From positions 1 to 38,567 of the forward strand of contig VFZW01000013.1 of assembly GCA_016871055.1 (NCBI GenBank): DNA of 38,567 bases, written 5' to 3'. A program made the translations under genes and the position numbers. This DNA comes from Acidobacteriota bacterium. GTDB lineage: Bacteria; Acidobacteriota; Terriglobia; Bryobacterales; Bryobacteraceae. Positions 1 through 8,096 of this stretch are shown here, in pieces. The number at the start of each line of letters is the position of its first letter. Within the stretch, counting starts at the first letter, position 1. The notes below the pieces were generated by a model. It ran no database searches. It had not been told where the DNA came from and saw only the letters and a program-made list of their open reading frames with translations.

Positions 1-352
1 TCGCGGTTGAACTTTCTTCGTGACACGGACATGACTCAAATTCTCCTTTGGGAATTTTTGTGTGTCTAGACTCGTGTCTCAGATTTGGGGACAACTCCAA
101 TCGGCAGCCTCCAGCCGAACGAGTCTCAAGGACTGGCATTTAGGCGAAACCGCGCCAATGCTGGTCGTGCAGTGCCTGGCGGACAAAATCGCAGTGCCGG
201 AGAACGGGTGGAATTTGGCGACCCAGCGACCCAATACTCGGCTGGTGGCTCTGCCAGGTTGTGGGCACGCGATGTTACCCGAACAGTCTCGGGCCATTTC
301 CGACGCCGTCATCGGTTTCCTGAGTGAGTTTTCGCCAGAGCAAAAGCGCTAA
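1..352 (+). pseudogene. alpha/beta hydrolase C-terminal remnant (broken, runs off the left edge)
   Basis: The reading frame from about position 62 to the stop at 350-352 looks like the C-terminal third of an alpha/beta hydrolase: a strand with APMLVVQCLADKIAVPE (the usual acid-residue loop) and then a stretch ending GCGHAMLPEQ, where the H would be the catalytic histidine. Upstream, positions 1-66 are open in a different frame (residues NFLRDTDMTQILLWEF), which reads like hydrolase lid sequence and ends at a TAG at 67-69. The gene therefore appears frameshifted near 60-70. No nucleophile elbow is inside the window. The family call rests on the short C-terminal motif pattern. A short independent protein starting at GTG 62 is possible but less likely. 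Confidence 0.5.
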
Positions 353-369
353 AATTGCGCTTAAGTCGC

Positions 370-809
370 GCCTGCCGGCGGCGTCGATCCCGAGTACATA
401 CACGCGAGCTTTGTCCCGGGAGGAGTTCAACTTCATCCGCACGAGGGTGTAGTCCGGTTCGGACGGGAAATATCCCAGGATGCGCCTTGAGTTGTTTTTC
501 ACCGGAACACAGCAATTGGATCGCGTTGCGGGCGCTGATTGTGTCGCCGTAGAGCAACATGTCGATTCCCTCGGAGTGCCGAAAACGGAACCCACGGCTT
601 TCCGCGATCGCATTCACGCGCTGCAGATCGGCCCGGTCGATCACGATGTCGAGATCACAAGTAAGCGATGAATGCGGGCAGTCGGCATTCTCAACGTGAA
701 GAAAGCCCGCAAGCCCTCCGCCTAGTTCGTTGGGCACTCCCGTTTTTTCGAGCGGCGCGGACAGCTTCTTCAGAGTTCCGATCAGTTCGAACACGCGTTC
801 CTCGAACAA
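370..809 (-). pseudogene. nucleotidyltransferase (AbiEii-like) pseudogene
   Basis: Reading from 809 downwards, the protein begins FEERVFELIGTLKKL and has a nucleotidyltransferase-like core: a GG motif in ELGGGLAGFLHV, then the DLDIVID strand that would carry the catalytic acids, then FRFRHSEGIDMLLYGD. Near 465-495 the frame is lost. Homologous-looking sequence continues in another frame at about 463-374 (VRMKLNSSRDKARVYVLGIDAAG), where the family normally has its (V)RMKLNSFRDKD segment. One frameshift therefore separates the two halves. The start would be a TTG at 809, and I see no clear ribosome site. The family is the nucleotidyltransferase group that includes AbiEii-type toxin components. 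I infer a decayed gene because the frame is broken and several motif positions look substituted. Confidence 0.6.
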
Positions 810-888
810 GATATTTACAAACTCAGATTGGAAGCGGCATTCCCCAGGAATTCCGTAAAAGTCGAGATACCGCTCATCGCCTGGCAGC

Positions 889-957
889 TTAGGCCCCGGC
901 CACCCGGGACTTCACCGTCCGTCGATCGATGCCCATGATTCGGAATAGCTGCGCGGC
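889..957 (-). pseudogene. decayed copy of the Fis-type HTH tail of a sigma-54 regulator
   Basis: Read on the minus strand from 957 to a TAA at 891-889, this short stretch encodes AAQLFRIMGIDRRTVKSRVAGA followed by a stop. It is almost the same as the last residues of the intact sigma-54 regulator ending at 1588 (RIMGIDRRTVKARVDGGER). At DNA level the core of roughly 40 bases differs at about two positions. Relative to the intact copy, this one lacks about nine to ten bases just before the ATCATGGG core. Nothing upstream of it resembles the rest of the regulator. It is best read as the last remnant of a duplicated regulator gene. Confidence 0.7.
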
Positions 958-1055
958 CTATGTACTCCAAGCGTGGCGGCGGCGGAGAATCGAGACGTTG
1001 AACCATTCCAATACGATGCAACGCCGAAGGCGAAGTCCAACCTATATTTGGCTGA

Positions 1056-1316
1056 ATGCCGGAAGTGTCGCGATTCTTTGGAATTTCCATACGTTTCTAT
1101 TACAACGATCACGAACCCGCGCATTTCCATGCGACCTACGGCGAATTCGAAGCACTTCTCGAAATCGATACGCTGTCGGTACTTCGCGGGCAGCTCCCGC
1201 GGAGGGCGCTCGCACTCGTTTTGGAATGGGCGATTCTCCATCGCGCCGAACTGCGGGCGGACTGGGACAAAGCGCGGATTGGCGAGCCGCCACTTCCCAT
1301 CGATCCGTTAGACTGA
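1056..1316 (+). CDS. DUF4160 family protein
   Basis: The 86-residue product begins MPEVSRFFGISIRFYYNDHEPAHFHATYGEFEALLEI, the hallmark of DUF4160: an N-terminal strand pair around RFYYNDHEPAHFHA with a conserved His/Asp cluster. Its function is unknown. Members very often sit directly upstream of a DUF2442 gene, as here (15 bp gap to the next start), which has led to suggestions of a toxin-antitoxin-like pair; that idea is not established. The size is normal for the family and the frame is intact. The ATG at 1056 is chosen because the conserved region begins right after it; no strong ribosome site is visible. Confidence 0.85.
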   Translation: MPEVSRFFGISIRFYYNDHEPAHFHATYGEFEALLEIDTLSVLRGQLPRRALALVLEWAILHRAELRADWDKARIGEPPLPIDPLD

Positions 1317-1331
1317 GTAAGGAGGATTGCG

Positions 1332-1643
1332 ATGACGCTGGTTCGGATCGTATCCGTGAAGCCGCTAGCGGGACATTCCGTGGAGCTCCAACTGACCACT
1401 GGCGAAGTTGTGGTTCGCGAGTTGACCCACCTTCTGAACGGTCCGATCTTCGATGGCATTCGCACTGACGACGCGCGGTTCCGGCAAGTAGAGGCCGCCG
1501 ACGGCACGTTGGTTTGGCCGGGCGGCGCCGACCTTTGTCCCGATATGGTGATCTGGGGCGGATTGCCCCCGTCCGATTCCTCCTCGCTCACCGTTCTCCC
1601 CCATCCACCCGGGCCTTCACCGTCCGCCGATCGATGCCCATGA
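1332..1643 (+). CDS. DUF2442 family protein with a read-through-like C-terminal tail
   Basis: The 103-residue product has the DUF2442 pattern: VRIVSVKPLAGHSVELQLTT at the start, a central LLNGPIFDGIR segment, and VEAADGTLVWPGGADLCPD near residues 53-70. A strong ribosome site, AAGGAGG at 1319-1325, precedes the ATG at 1332, so this start is secure. DUF2442 proteins are usually about 75-90 residues. Here the last ~20 residues are low-complexity (Pro/Ser-rich) and come from DNA that is antisense to the end of the convergent sigma-54 regulator, with a 56-bp overlap. The tail probably arose by loss of an earlier stop codon. The gene is paired with the DUF4160 gene just upstream, and the function of the pair is unknown. 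Confidence 0.85.
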   Translation: MTLVRIVSVKPLAGHSVELQLTTGEVVVRELTHLLNGPIFDGIRTDDARFRQVEAADGTLVWPGGADLCPDMVIWGGLPPSDSSSLTVLPHPPGPSPSADRCP

Positions 1644-3036
1644 TGCGCGCCGCTTCCGAATAGCTACGGGTCTTTTCATAGACTCGCCGCGCGTAGTGGT
1701 TAAGCACTTCGTCAGAGGTTAGGGCCGTGCCTTCGAACGCGCTCCAGAACGAGTCCGGCATGGTGGACGCCGCCAGCGGCCGGTACGATTTGCGGATCAG
1801 CACGTTGCGCACACACTGCTCCAACTCGCGGTAGTTGCCGGGCCAGCGATAGGCGGGCGGCATCTCGCGGAGGATCCAATCGCGCACGGCCGGATAGGCG
1901 GCGTCGGCGTCTTCACCCACAGTGCGCCGCGTCATGTAATAGATCAACTCGCGCAGCACTTCGGGCTTGTCGTCGATCTGCGCCGCCATCGACGGCGTCG
2001 CGATCTGGTCGGCGCAGAGACGATAGTACAGGTCCTCGCGGAATCGCCCGGCGGCGATTTCGACGGCGAGGTCGCGGTTAGTCGCTGCGATCAGCTTCCC
2101 TTCGAAACGCTTGCGCGCCGTGTCGCCGACGGCCGAGTACTCGCGGCTTTCGATCACGCGCAGCAGTTTCACCTGCAGATGCAGTTCGAGTTCGCCCATC
2201 TCGTCGAGGAAGACCGACCCGGTGCGCGGGCAGGCTTCTAGCCACCCGGCGCGATCAGCGATCGCACCCGTGAATGATCCCTTTTTGTGGCCGAACAGTT
2301 CGCTTTCGATCAACGCCGGCGACAGCGCCGCGAGGTTCACCGGATAGAACGCTTCCCCGCCCTCAAACGTCATCTTTGACGGTTGAAACGGCAGGTACCG
2401 CGCGCCGGCGATCGCCTTGGCGACTAGTTCTTTGCCGGTTCCCGATGGGCCGGTGATCAGCGTCGCGAAGTCGCCCATTTTTGCGAAGAGCGATCCGCGA
2501 TAACGCTTCATATCGCAGGTGAAGATCGATTCCCAAATCGCCGCGCGCAGCCGCGCCGCGGGCATCGAACTGCCGATTACGTGATCGAAAATGCCGTGGA
2601 ACGCCCGCATGATCTGCCACGAACAGGCGAAGAAATGCTCCGGCGTCATCGACGTGCGAGGACCAAGGAGCCGGTTCCAGTCGGCGAGAAACTTGCGGAA
2701 AAAACTCCAGTCGCGGCGCGCTCCCGCGAAGGACGCGTAGTAGCGCTGATAGAGCAGATAGAGCACGCAGTCTTCATACAACGCGCGCTCGTTGTCGGAT
2801 GGCCGCCAGTCCGTGATCAACTCTTCGACCTTCTTGTGAATGAGCGCAACGTTCGGCCGGGGCGCTTCCGGGTCGGCCACGGATACGCTCCAAACGGGAT
2901 CGCCCTCGACAAACTCCTTGCCAAGCGCGGTCTTCTCGAATTGAATCCGCTCGGTGGAAAACGGGTTTGAGAAGGCAAGCCGCGAAACGATATGCGGTAG
3001 CCACTTGACCGGTGAGTGTACAGGTTTTATGTACAT
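1588..3036 (-). CDS. sigma-54-dependent AAA+ transcriptional regulator, Fis-type HTH
   Basis: This 482-residue bacterial enhancer-binding protein should remodel RNA polymerase carrying sigma-54. The N-terminal ~185 residues are not a receiver, GAF or PAS domain that I recognise. The AAA+ core follows: Walker A GPSGTGKE at about 196-203, the sigma-54 contact loop GSFTGA at 253-258 (Ser replaces the usual Ala of GAFTGA), Walker B VFLDEMGE around 275-282, and the arginine-finger region RFREDLYYRL at 331-340. A short Fis-like helix-turn-helix, SEAARIMGIDRRTVKARV, ends the protein. The ATG at 3036 lies among the TGTACA boxes and could be a little too early, but no other Met is near. It is divergent from the LplT-Aas gene, which is a natural candidate target, though no -24/-12 promoter was recognised. 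Confidence 0.9.
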   Translation of the reverse strand: MYIKPVHSPVKWLPHIVSRLAFSNPFSTERIQFEKTALGKEFVEGDPVWSVSVADPEAPRPNVALIHKKVEELITDWRPSDNERALYEDCVLYLLYQRYYASFAGARRDWSFFRKFLADWNRLLGPRTSMTPEHFFACSWQIMRAFHGIFDHVIGSSMPAARLRAAIWESIFTCDMKRYRGSLFAKMGDFATLITGPSGTGKELVAKAIAGARYLPFQPSKMTFEGGEAFYPVNLAALSPALIESELFGHKKGSFTGAIADRAGWLEACPRTGSVFLDEMGELELHLQVKLLRVIESREYSAVGDTARKRFEGKLIAATNRDLAVEIAAGRFREDLYYRLCADQIATPSMAAQIDDKPEVLRELIYYMTRRTVGEDADAAYPAVRDWILREMPPAYRWPGNYRELEQCVRNVLIRKSYRPLAASTMPDSFWSAFEGTALTSDEVLNHYARRVYEKTRSYSEAARIMGIDRRTVKARVDGGER

Positions 3037-3046
3037 TTACTGTACG
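3017..3046. promoter_or_regulatory. three TGTAC(A/G) boxes between divergent genes, candidate operator
   Basis: Three boxes lie in the divergent region: TGTACA at 3017-3022, TGTACA at 3030-3035 and TGTACG at 3041-3046, spaced 13 and 11 bp start to start. TGTACA is itself palindromic. The cluster covers the start codon of the minus-strand sigma-54 regulator and lies about 30 bp upstream of the LplT-Aas start. A GATAAT at 3046-3051 could be a -10 element on the plus strand. Binding by the adjacent regulator or by another factor is inference only. Confidence 0.4.
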
Positions 3047-3075
3047 ATAATTGCCGGGCAAGTTTCGCGCCTGAA

Positions 3076-6000
3076 ATGGCGATACCCTTGATGAACCAAG
3101 TAATGGAACAACTTACTGAATCGGCCGCAATTGGCAATGAAGTTGCCATTGAAGAGAGCATGCAACATTCAAGCTACGGCGCGCTGCTGGCCAACAAGGG
3201 CTTTCAATCGTTCCTTTGGACGCAGTTTCTCGGCGCCTTTAACGACAACGTCTTCAAGATGATCGTCTCGGTGGCGGCGGTCTCCTATACGGCCGGCGAC
3301 TCCGGCGCGGGATCGATCTATCTGGCGTTGACCGGCGCCGTGTTCGTGCTGCCGTTTCTCATGTTTGCGGGCTACGCGGGGCAACTGGCCGATCGTTTTT
3401 CAAAGACGCGCGTGCTGGTGATCACGAAGTCGTTCGAGATCGTGACGATGATTTTCACGCTTTGGGCGTTCCAGACCGCGTCGATGCCGATGCTGCTTGG
3501 CATCCTCTTCCTGCTCGCGGCGCAAGCCAATTTCTTTTCGCCGGCCAAGTACGGAATTCTGCCGGAGATCCTGCCGGAGCGAGACCTGTCGCGCGCGAAC
3601 GGGTTGCTCGAACTGACGACGTTCGCCGCGATCGTACTCGGCGGCGGATTGGGTACGCTGCTGTTTGAACATTGGAAACACGAGTCGTGGAAGATGAGCG
3701 CGTTTTTGGTCGCGCTGGCGGTGACCGGTTCGCTGGCCAGTCTTGGTATTCCGAAGGTCAAGCCGTCGGGCAATATCGAACCGTTCAAGCTCAACCCTTT
3801 CTCCGAGATCACGCTCGGATTCAAGATCCTCGCCAACGACCGGCCGATGTGGCTGACGGTTCTTGGCGTTTCGTTCTTCTGGTTTACCGGTGCGCTGGTG
3901 CAGCTAACACTGGTGGTTTTCGTCAACGAGACGCTGCACGGGCATGAAAGCCAGATTGGGTTACTAGTCAGCGCTCTGGCGATTGGGATCGGCGCGGGGT
4001 CGATCGCGGCTGGACGAATTTCCGGCGATGCGATTGAACTCGGGATGGTCGCGCCCGCGGGTATTCTAATGGGACTGTTCGGCATTGCGCAGTCGATGGC
4101 CTCGACGCAGGAGTCGGCGTTTGCCGCGCTCGCGTTGATGGGATTCTTCGGCGGGCTGTTCATCGTGCCGCTGAATGCGTTTCTCCAGGACGAAGCCGAT
4201 CCGGAAGAAAAAGGCCGCATTTTGGCCACCAACAACTTCGCGAACATGATCGGCGTGATCGCGGCCTCTGGCACGTTGTACCTATTGCACGATAAGCTGC
4301 AATGGAGCGCTCCTGGCGTATTTCTTTTCGCCGGCATCGTAACGATCGCCGCGTCGCTCTGGATTCTTTTCAAACACATGCTTCGTCATTCCGTCCGTTT
4401 TGCCTGCTGGTGCATCCTGCACACGCTGTTCCGTTTTTCGATCACCGGCGCGAACAATATGCCCGCCAAAGGCGGCTGCGTTGTCGTCGGCAATCACGTC
4501 TCCTACGCCGACGCGTTCCTGATCGGGGCGGCGACGATGCGGCCGATCCGCTTCATTCTATGGAAGACGCTTTACGACATTTCCTGGCTGCAATGGCTGT
4601 TCCGCGTGCTGCGGGCCATGCCGATCAATCTGGCGACGCCCCGAGAGGCTGTCGCTACGCTTGGCGCGGCGCGCAAGGAAGTGGAAGCGGGCGAGATGAT
4701 CGGCATCTTCCCCGAAGGCCAGATCACGCGAACCGGCCACTTGCTGCCGTTCAAACGGGGCTACGAGCGCATCGCCAAGGACTCGCCGATCGTACCGTGC
4801 TGGATCGAGGGCGTCTGGGGCCATCCGCTCAGCATGAAGGGCGGCAAGCTGTTCGCCGCGTGGGACAACTGGTTCCGGCCGCCGGTGCGCGTGATCGTCG
4901 GCGAACCGGTGCCGGGCAACACGCCGGCCGAAGCGCTGCGCTCCAAAGTTACCGAACTGGCCGCGCAAGCGGCGACCGATAAACGGACATCGAGCGATCA
5001 CCTTGGACTGCGCTTCGTGCGCGCCGCTCGTAAGCAGTGGTCTTCGCTCGGCATGGCCGATTCGTTCGGCAAGGAACTGACTTTCGGAAACGCTCTGATT
5101 GGCTCGCAACTGCTGCGCCGCTGGATCGATTCCAATTGCGCCGATCAACCGATGATCGGCCTGTTGCTGCCGAACGCGGTCGGATCCGCGCTCGCGAATA
5201 TTGCGGTAACAATCAGCGGGCGCACGGCCGTGAATTTGAACTGCACGGCGGGTCCGGCGTCGATGGCTTCGGCGATCGCGCAGTGCAACATCAAAACGAT
5301 TTTCACGTCGAAGCTCTTCATTACCAAGCAGAAGATTGAGCAGACGCCGTCGATGATCTTCATCGAAGAGTTGCTGCCGGCGTTTTCGAAGCTCGACAAA
5401 GCCATCGCGTTTGCGCAGTGCAAGTTCCTGCCGGCGTCGTGGCTGGCCAAGGGCAACCCGGATCAAACGGCGGCTGTGATCTTTTCGAGCGGCTCGACCG
5501 GTGAACCGAAGGGCGTCGAATTGACGCATTGGAATCTGCTGTCGAACATGGAGGCCGTGGCGCAGGTCTACCCCGTCGGCCATACCGATTGCATGCTCGG
5601 CATTCTGCCGTTCTTCCACTCGTTCGGCTTTACATACAACTTGTGGTTCCCGCTGCTCGAAGGCTTCCCGGTGATCTTTCATCCGAATCCGTCGGACGCG
5701 GGTAAGATCGGTGAGTTGTCACAAAAATACGGCGCGACGTTCCTGTTGTCGACGCCGACGTTTGCCTCCACATACGCGTGCAAGTGCACCAAGGAACAGT
5801 TCTCGAAGATTCGCTACGTACTGGTCGGCGCGGAAAAACTGCGGCCCGCTGTCGCGGCGCAGTTCGAAGAAAAGTTCGGACTGAAGATGCACGAGGGTTA
5901 TGGCTGTACCGAGATGGCGCCGGTGGTCGCGGTGAACGGGCCGGACTTTATCTCCGATGACCCGGATCAGTCCTCGCAGCTTGGCAACAAATCCGAGAGC

Positions 6001-6549
6001 GTTGGCCGTCCGCTGCCAGGCGTGTCGGTGCGGTTTGTCGATCCGGCCACGATGGAACCGGTTCCGTTCGGGACCGACGGTATGTTGTTAGTGAAAGGCC
6101 CGAGCCGCATGAAGGGCTACCTCGGCCATCCCGAGCGGACGGCCAAGGTGTTGATCGACGGCTACTACAACACGGGCGATATGGCCCGCATGGATGAGGA
6201 CGGGTTCGTCTACATCACAGGGCGGTTGTCGCGGTTCTCCAAAATCGGCGGCGAGATGGTGCCGCATCTGCGCATCGAAGAGACGCTGCAAGAGGTCATG
6301 AACGGAGCGGACTGCTTTGTGATCGGCGTGCCGGACGAGGCCCGTGGCGAGCGGCTTGTCGTGCTACATACGAGCAAGGAAATCGCGCCCGCGGCAATGA
6401 TCGAGCACTTGAACGCCGCCGGTCTACCGGCATTGTGGATTCCGAAACCGAACCAGTTCTACGCAGTCGAAGCGATTCCGACGCTGGGCACCGGCAAAAC
6501 CGACTTGCGGAAGTCCCAGGAGTTGGCGGTGCAGTTGGCCGGGCGCTAG
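3076..6549 (+). CDS. three-domain LplT-Aas protein: lysophospholipid transporter, acyltransferase and acyl-ACP synthetase
   Basis: This 1157-residue protein fuses three activities. The first ~430 residues are an MFS transporter of the LplT type, recognised by QFLGAFNDNVFK near the start and about 12 hydrophobic segments. Next is a PlsC-type acyltransferase with the H-x4-D catalytic motif in NHVSYADA (His about 474) and FPEG at about 545-548. Last is an AMP-forming acyl-activating domain with SSGSTGEPKG at about 804-813, GYGCTEMAP, and YNTGDMARMDEDGFVYITGR, ending with the catalytic-lysine region GTGKTDLRK. In known LplT/Aas systems, lysophospholipid flips inward and is re-acylated by acyl-ACP. 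I chose ATG 3076 over an earlier frame opening at 3016, which overlaps the divergent gene; 3091 and 3103 are also possible. Confidence 0.92.
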   Translation: MAIPLMNQVMEQLTESAAIGNEVAIEESMQHSSYGALLANKGFQSFLWTQFLGAFNDNVFKMIVSVAAVSYTAGDSGAGSIYLALTGAVFVLPFLMFAGYAGQLADRFSKTRVLVITKSFEIVTMIFTLWAFQTASMPMLLGILFLLAAQANFFSPAKYGILPEILPERDLSRANGLLELTTFAAIVLGGGLGTLLFEHWKHESWKMSAFLVALAVTGSLASLGIPKVKPSGNIEPFKLNPFSEITLGFKILANDRPMWLTVLGVSFFWFTGALVQLTLVVFVNETLHGHESQIGLLVSALAIGIGAGSIAAGRISGDAIELGMVAPAGILMGLFGIAQSMASTQESAFAALALMGFFGGLFIVPLNAFLQDEADPEEKGRILATNNFANMIGVIAASGTLYLLHDKLQWSAPGVFLFAGIVTIAASLWILFKHMLRHSVRFACWCILHTLFRFSITGANNMPAKGGCVVVGNHVSYADAFLIGAATMRPIRFILWKTLYDISWLQWLFRVLRAMPINLATPREAVATLGAARKEVEAGEMIGIFPEGQITRTGHLLPFKRGYERIAKDSPIVPCWIEGVWGHPLSMKGGKLFAAWDNWFRPPVRVIVGEPVPGNTPAEALRSKVTELAAQAATDKRTSSDHLGLRFVRAARKQWSSLGMADSFGKELTFGNALIGSQLLRRWIDSNCADQPMIGLLLPNAVGSALANIAVTISGRTAVNLNCTAGPASMASAIAQCNIKTIFTSKLFITKQKIEQTPSMIFIEELLPAFSKLDKAIAFAQCKFLPASWLAKGNPDQTAAVIFSSGSTGEPKGVELTHWNLLSNMEAVAQVYPVGHTDCMLGILPFFHSFGFTYNLWFPLLEGFPVIFHPNPSDAGKIGELSQKYGATFLLSTPTFASTYACKCTKEQFSKIRYVLVGAEKLRPAVAAQFEEKFGLKMHEGYGCTEMAPVVAVNGPDFISDDPDQSSQLGNKSESVGRPLPGVSVRFVDPATMEPVPFGTDGMLLVKGPSRMKGYLGHPERTAKVLIDGYYNTGDMARMDEDGFVYITGRLSRFSKIGGEMVPHLRIEETLQEVMNGADCFVIGVPDEARGERLVVLHTSKEIAPAAMIEHLNAAGLPALWIPKPNQFYAVEAIPTLGTGKTDLRKSQELAVQLAGR

Positions 6550-7622
6550 CTCGCCGCCTGCCGGCCCCAACTGTTGTCGAGGCAATACACGAGCGTCTTC
6601 TCCAAGAACTTTCGAAGCACCGGGAACCGCAAACCGCTGTCTTCGAGATCGGCGCGGGTCTTCGTGTTCAGATAGACCTGCCGCGTTCCCATCAGCCGCA
6701 CGTGGCGGCCGACCATCGCGGCCGAGAACCGTTGGACGCGATCGGGGCAGTTCTTTACGAACTCATCATACTCCGCCACCGACACCATCTTGGGCACGCG
6801 CACGGACTTGCCCGCGGGATAGGTGGGATGGCTTTCGATGATGCCGCAGGCGTGCGAGATGAACTCTTGCAACGGCATCGTGCCGTCGGGGCCGAGACAC
6901 AAGTGGCGGTAAGAGCCGGAAGTGAATCGAAAATCGAAGATATGCGCCAGCGCGGCGGCGACCCAATCGGCGGGCATCAGATCGACGGGAATGTCGGGAT
7001 CGCCGGGCATAACGGGAAGCTCGGTCACCGGCAACATGCGGAACAGATGATGAATGTAGCCCCACTGGCTGACGACACCGTCTTCGGAATCGGCCAACAA
7101 CGCGGGTACTCGATAGATGGCCGCGGGCAGCGCGCGCATAGCCTCTTCGACGAGGCACTCGGCTTCAAATTTCGACTGCTGATAAGCGTTGCAGAACTCC
7201 TGGCCGGGGGCCATCGGCGCTTCGTCGTAAACACCCTCGCGGAAGCCGTTAACGTACGTCGTGCTGACGTGGCCAAATTTACGCAGACGCGGGCAGGAGC
7301 GGGCGAGTTCGAGCATGCGTTGGGCCCCGCCGACGTTGATTTCGCGGGACTCTTCGAGCGGAAGATCGAACTCAACGCTCGCGGCCGAATGGAGTATCTC
7401 GGTCACGCTGCCGCGCAGATCCGCATAGGCCGATTCCGAGAGACCCAGGCGAGGTTGTATGAGATCGCCGACGACGGTTTCGACACCCTGCGCGTTGAGC
7501 GCCGAGGCCTGGCTCTCGCGGCGAACGAGGGCCACGACGGCGCGCTCGGGGTGGTTCTTCTTAAGGATTGGTAGGATGGAGCGGCCAACCAGGCCGGTCG
7601 CTCCGGACAGGAACAGTTTCAT
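6546..7622 (-). CDS. NAD(P)-binding SDR, fatty acyl reductase/epimerase-like
   Basis: The 358-residue product opens with the Rossmann nucleotide-binding motif SGATGLVGR at residues 6-14. It has VVGDL after the second strand, ILHSAASVEFD, a STTYVNG strand, and the catalytic YQQSK (Tyr-x3-Lys). The overall pattern, including the mid-region YRVPALLADSEDG and the substrate-side PVDLMPADWVA, fits the extended SDR subgroup that includes fatty-acyl-CoA and thioester reductases (NAD_binding_4-like). The substrate cannot be told from sequence. It is the last gene of a five-gene minus-strand run and its stop overlaps the LplT-Aas stop by 4 bp. A lipid role is suggested only by that convergent neighbour. 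Confidence 0.8.
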   Translation of the reverse strand: MKLFLSGATGLVGRSILPILKKNHPERAVVALVRRESQASALNAQGVETVVGDLIQPRLGLSESAYADLRGSVTEILHSAASVEFDLPLEESREINVGGAQRMLELARSCPRLRKFGHVSTTYVNGFREGVYDEAPMAPGQEFCNAYQQSKFEAECLVEEAMRALPAAIYRVPALLADSEDGVVSQWGYIHHLFRMLPVTELPVMPGDPDIPVDLMPADWVAAALAHIFDFRFTSGSYRHLCLGPDGTMPLQEFISHACGIIESHPTYPAGKSVRVPKMVSVAEYDEFVKNCPDRVQRFSAAMVGRHVRLMGTRQVYLNTKTRADLEDSGLRFPVLRKFLEKTLVYCLDNSWGRQAAS

Positions 7623-7667
7623 CGAACGGAAACGGTTAGTGTATCGTATCGGCCCGGCTCCGGGCAG

Positions 7668-8093
7668 CTACTCCTTGACGGTCTTGCCGAACATCTGGCC
7701 GCCGCCGTTCTTACCGCTCCAGGTGCCGGCATACTGATTGCCGCTGAGTACGACGTGCGCCGTCCATGTGCCGAAGCCGGGAATCGTGAAATCTTCGAGC
7801 GTGATCAAGGGTGCCCTTCCGGCCCACTTTACGGTGATGGGAATAGGCACGGCGACCTCTTTGCCTTCGTGAGTCATGCGGGCCTTGAAGATCCACGTTT
7901 CGCCAGACGATTTTGCGACGCTGTCGATTTTGTAGCGTTCGGGGCCGAAGGTCCCTTCGCGGTCGAGGCGCGTGGAATAGCCGACCAGCGTGACGCCCTT
8001 CATGCGCTCTTCGAACGCCTTTTCGTTGGCGGCTTGCTGGAAATCTTGCGCTGCGATGCAAAGCGCGGCGATGAGAAGAAAGAGGGCTTTCAT
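7668..8093 (-). CDS. small secreted protein of unknown function
   Basis: The 141-residue product has a clear N-terminal export signal (MKALFLLIAALCIAAQ). The mature part contains EERMKGVTLVGYSTR, then a beta-rich region ending WSGKNGGGQMFGKTV. It looks like a single small beta-sandwich or lipocalin-like fold, but I do not recognise a named family. It starts 3 bp after the stop of the PhoPQ-related gene upstream, so the two are almost surely cotranscribed and may act together outside the cytoplasm. No catalytic motif was seen. Confidence 0.75.
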   Translation of the reverse strand: MKALFLLIAALCIAAQDFQQAANEKAFEERMKGVTLVGYSTRLDREGTFGPERYKIDSVAKSSGETWIFKARMTHEGKEVAVPIPITVKWAGRAPLITLEDFTIPGFGTWTAHVVLSGNQYAGTWSGKNGGGQMFGKTVKE

Positions 8094-8096
8094 AAG

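Noticed and set aside
3372-4379. Long minus-strand open frame of 335 codons inside the LplT domain
   Set aside because: It is antisense to a clear MFS domain and its composition is a mirror of GC-rich codons, with no recognisable motif.
6435-7574. 379-codon plus-strand open frame over the SDR gene
   Set aside because: It mirrors the SDR gene on the other strand; the SDR has the GATGLVG and YxxxK motifs, this one has none.
7623-7667. Small GC hairpin (GCCCG/CGGGC) after the secreted protein gene as a terminator
   Set aside because: The stem is only 5 bp with no T-run on the minus strand, so it is not a credible intrinsic terminator.
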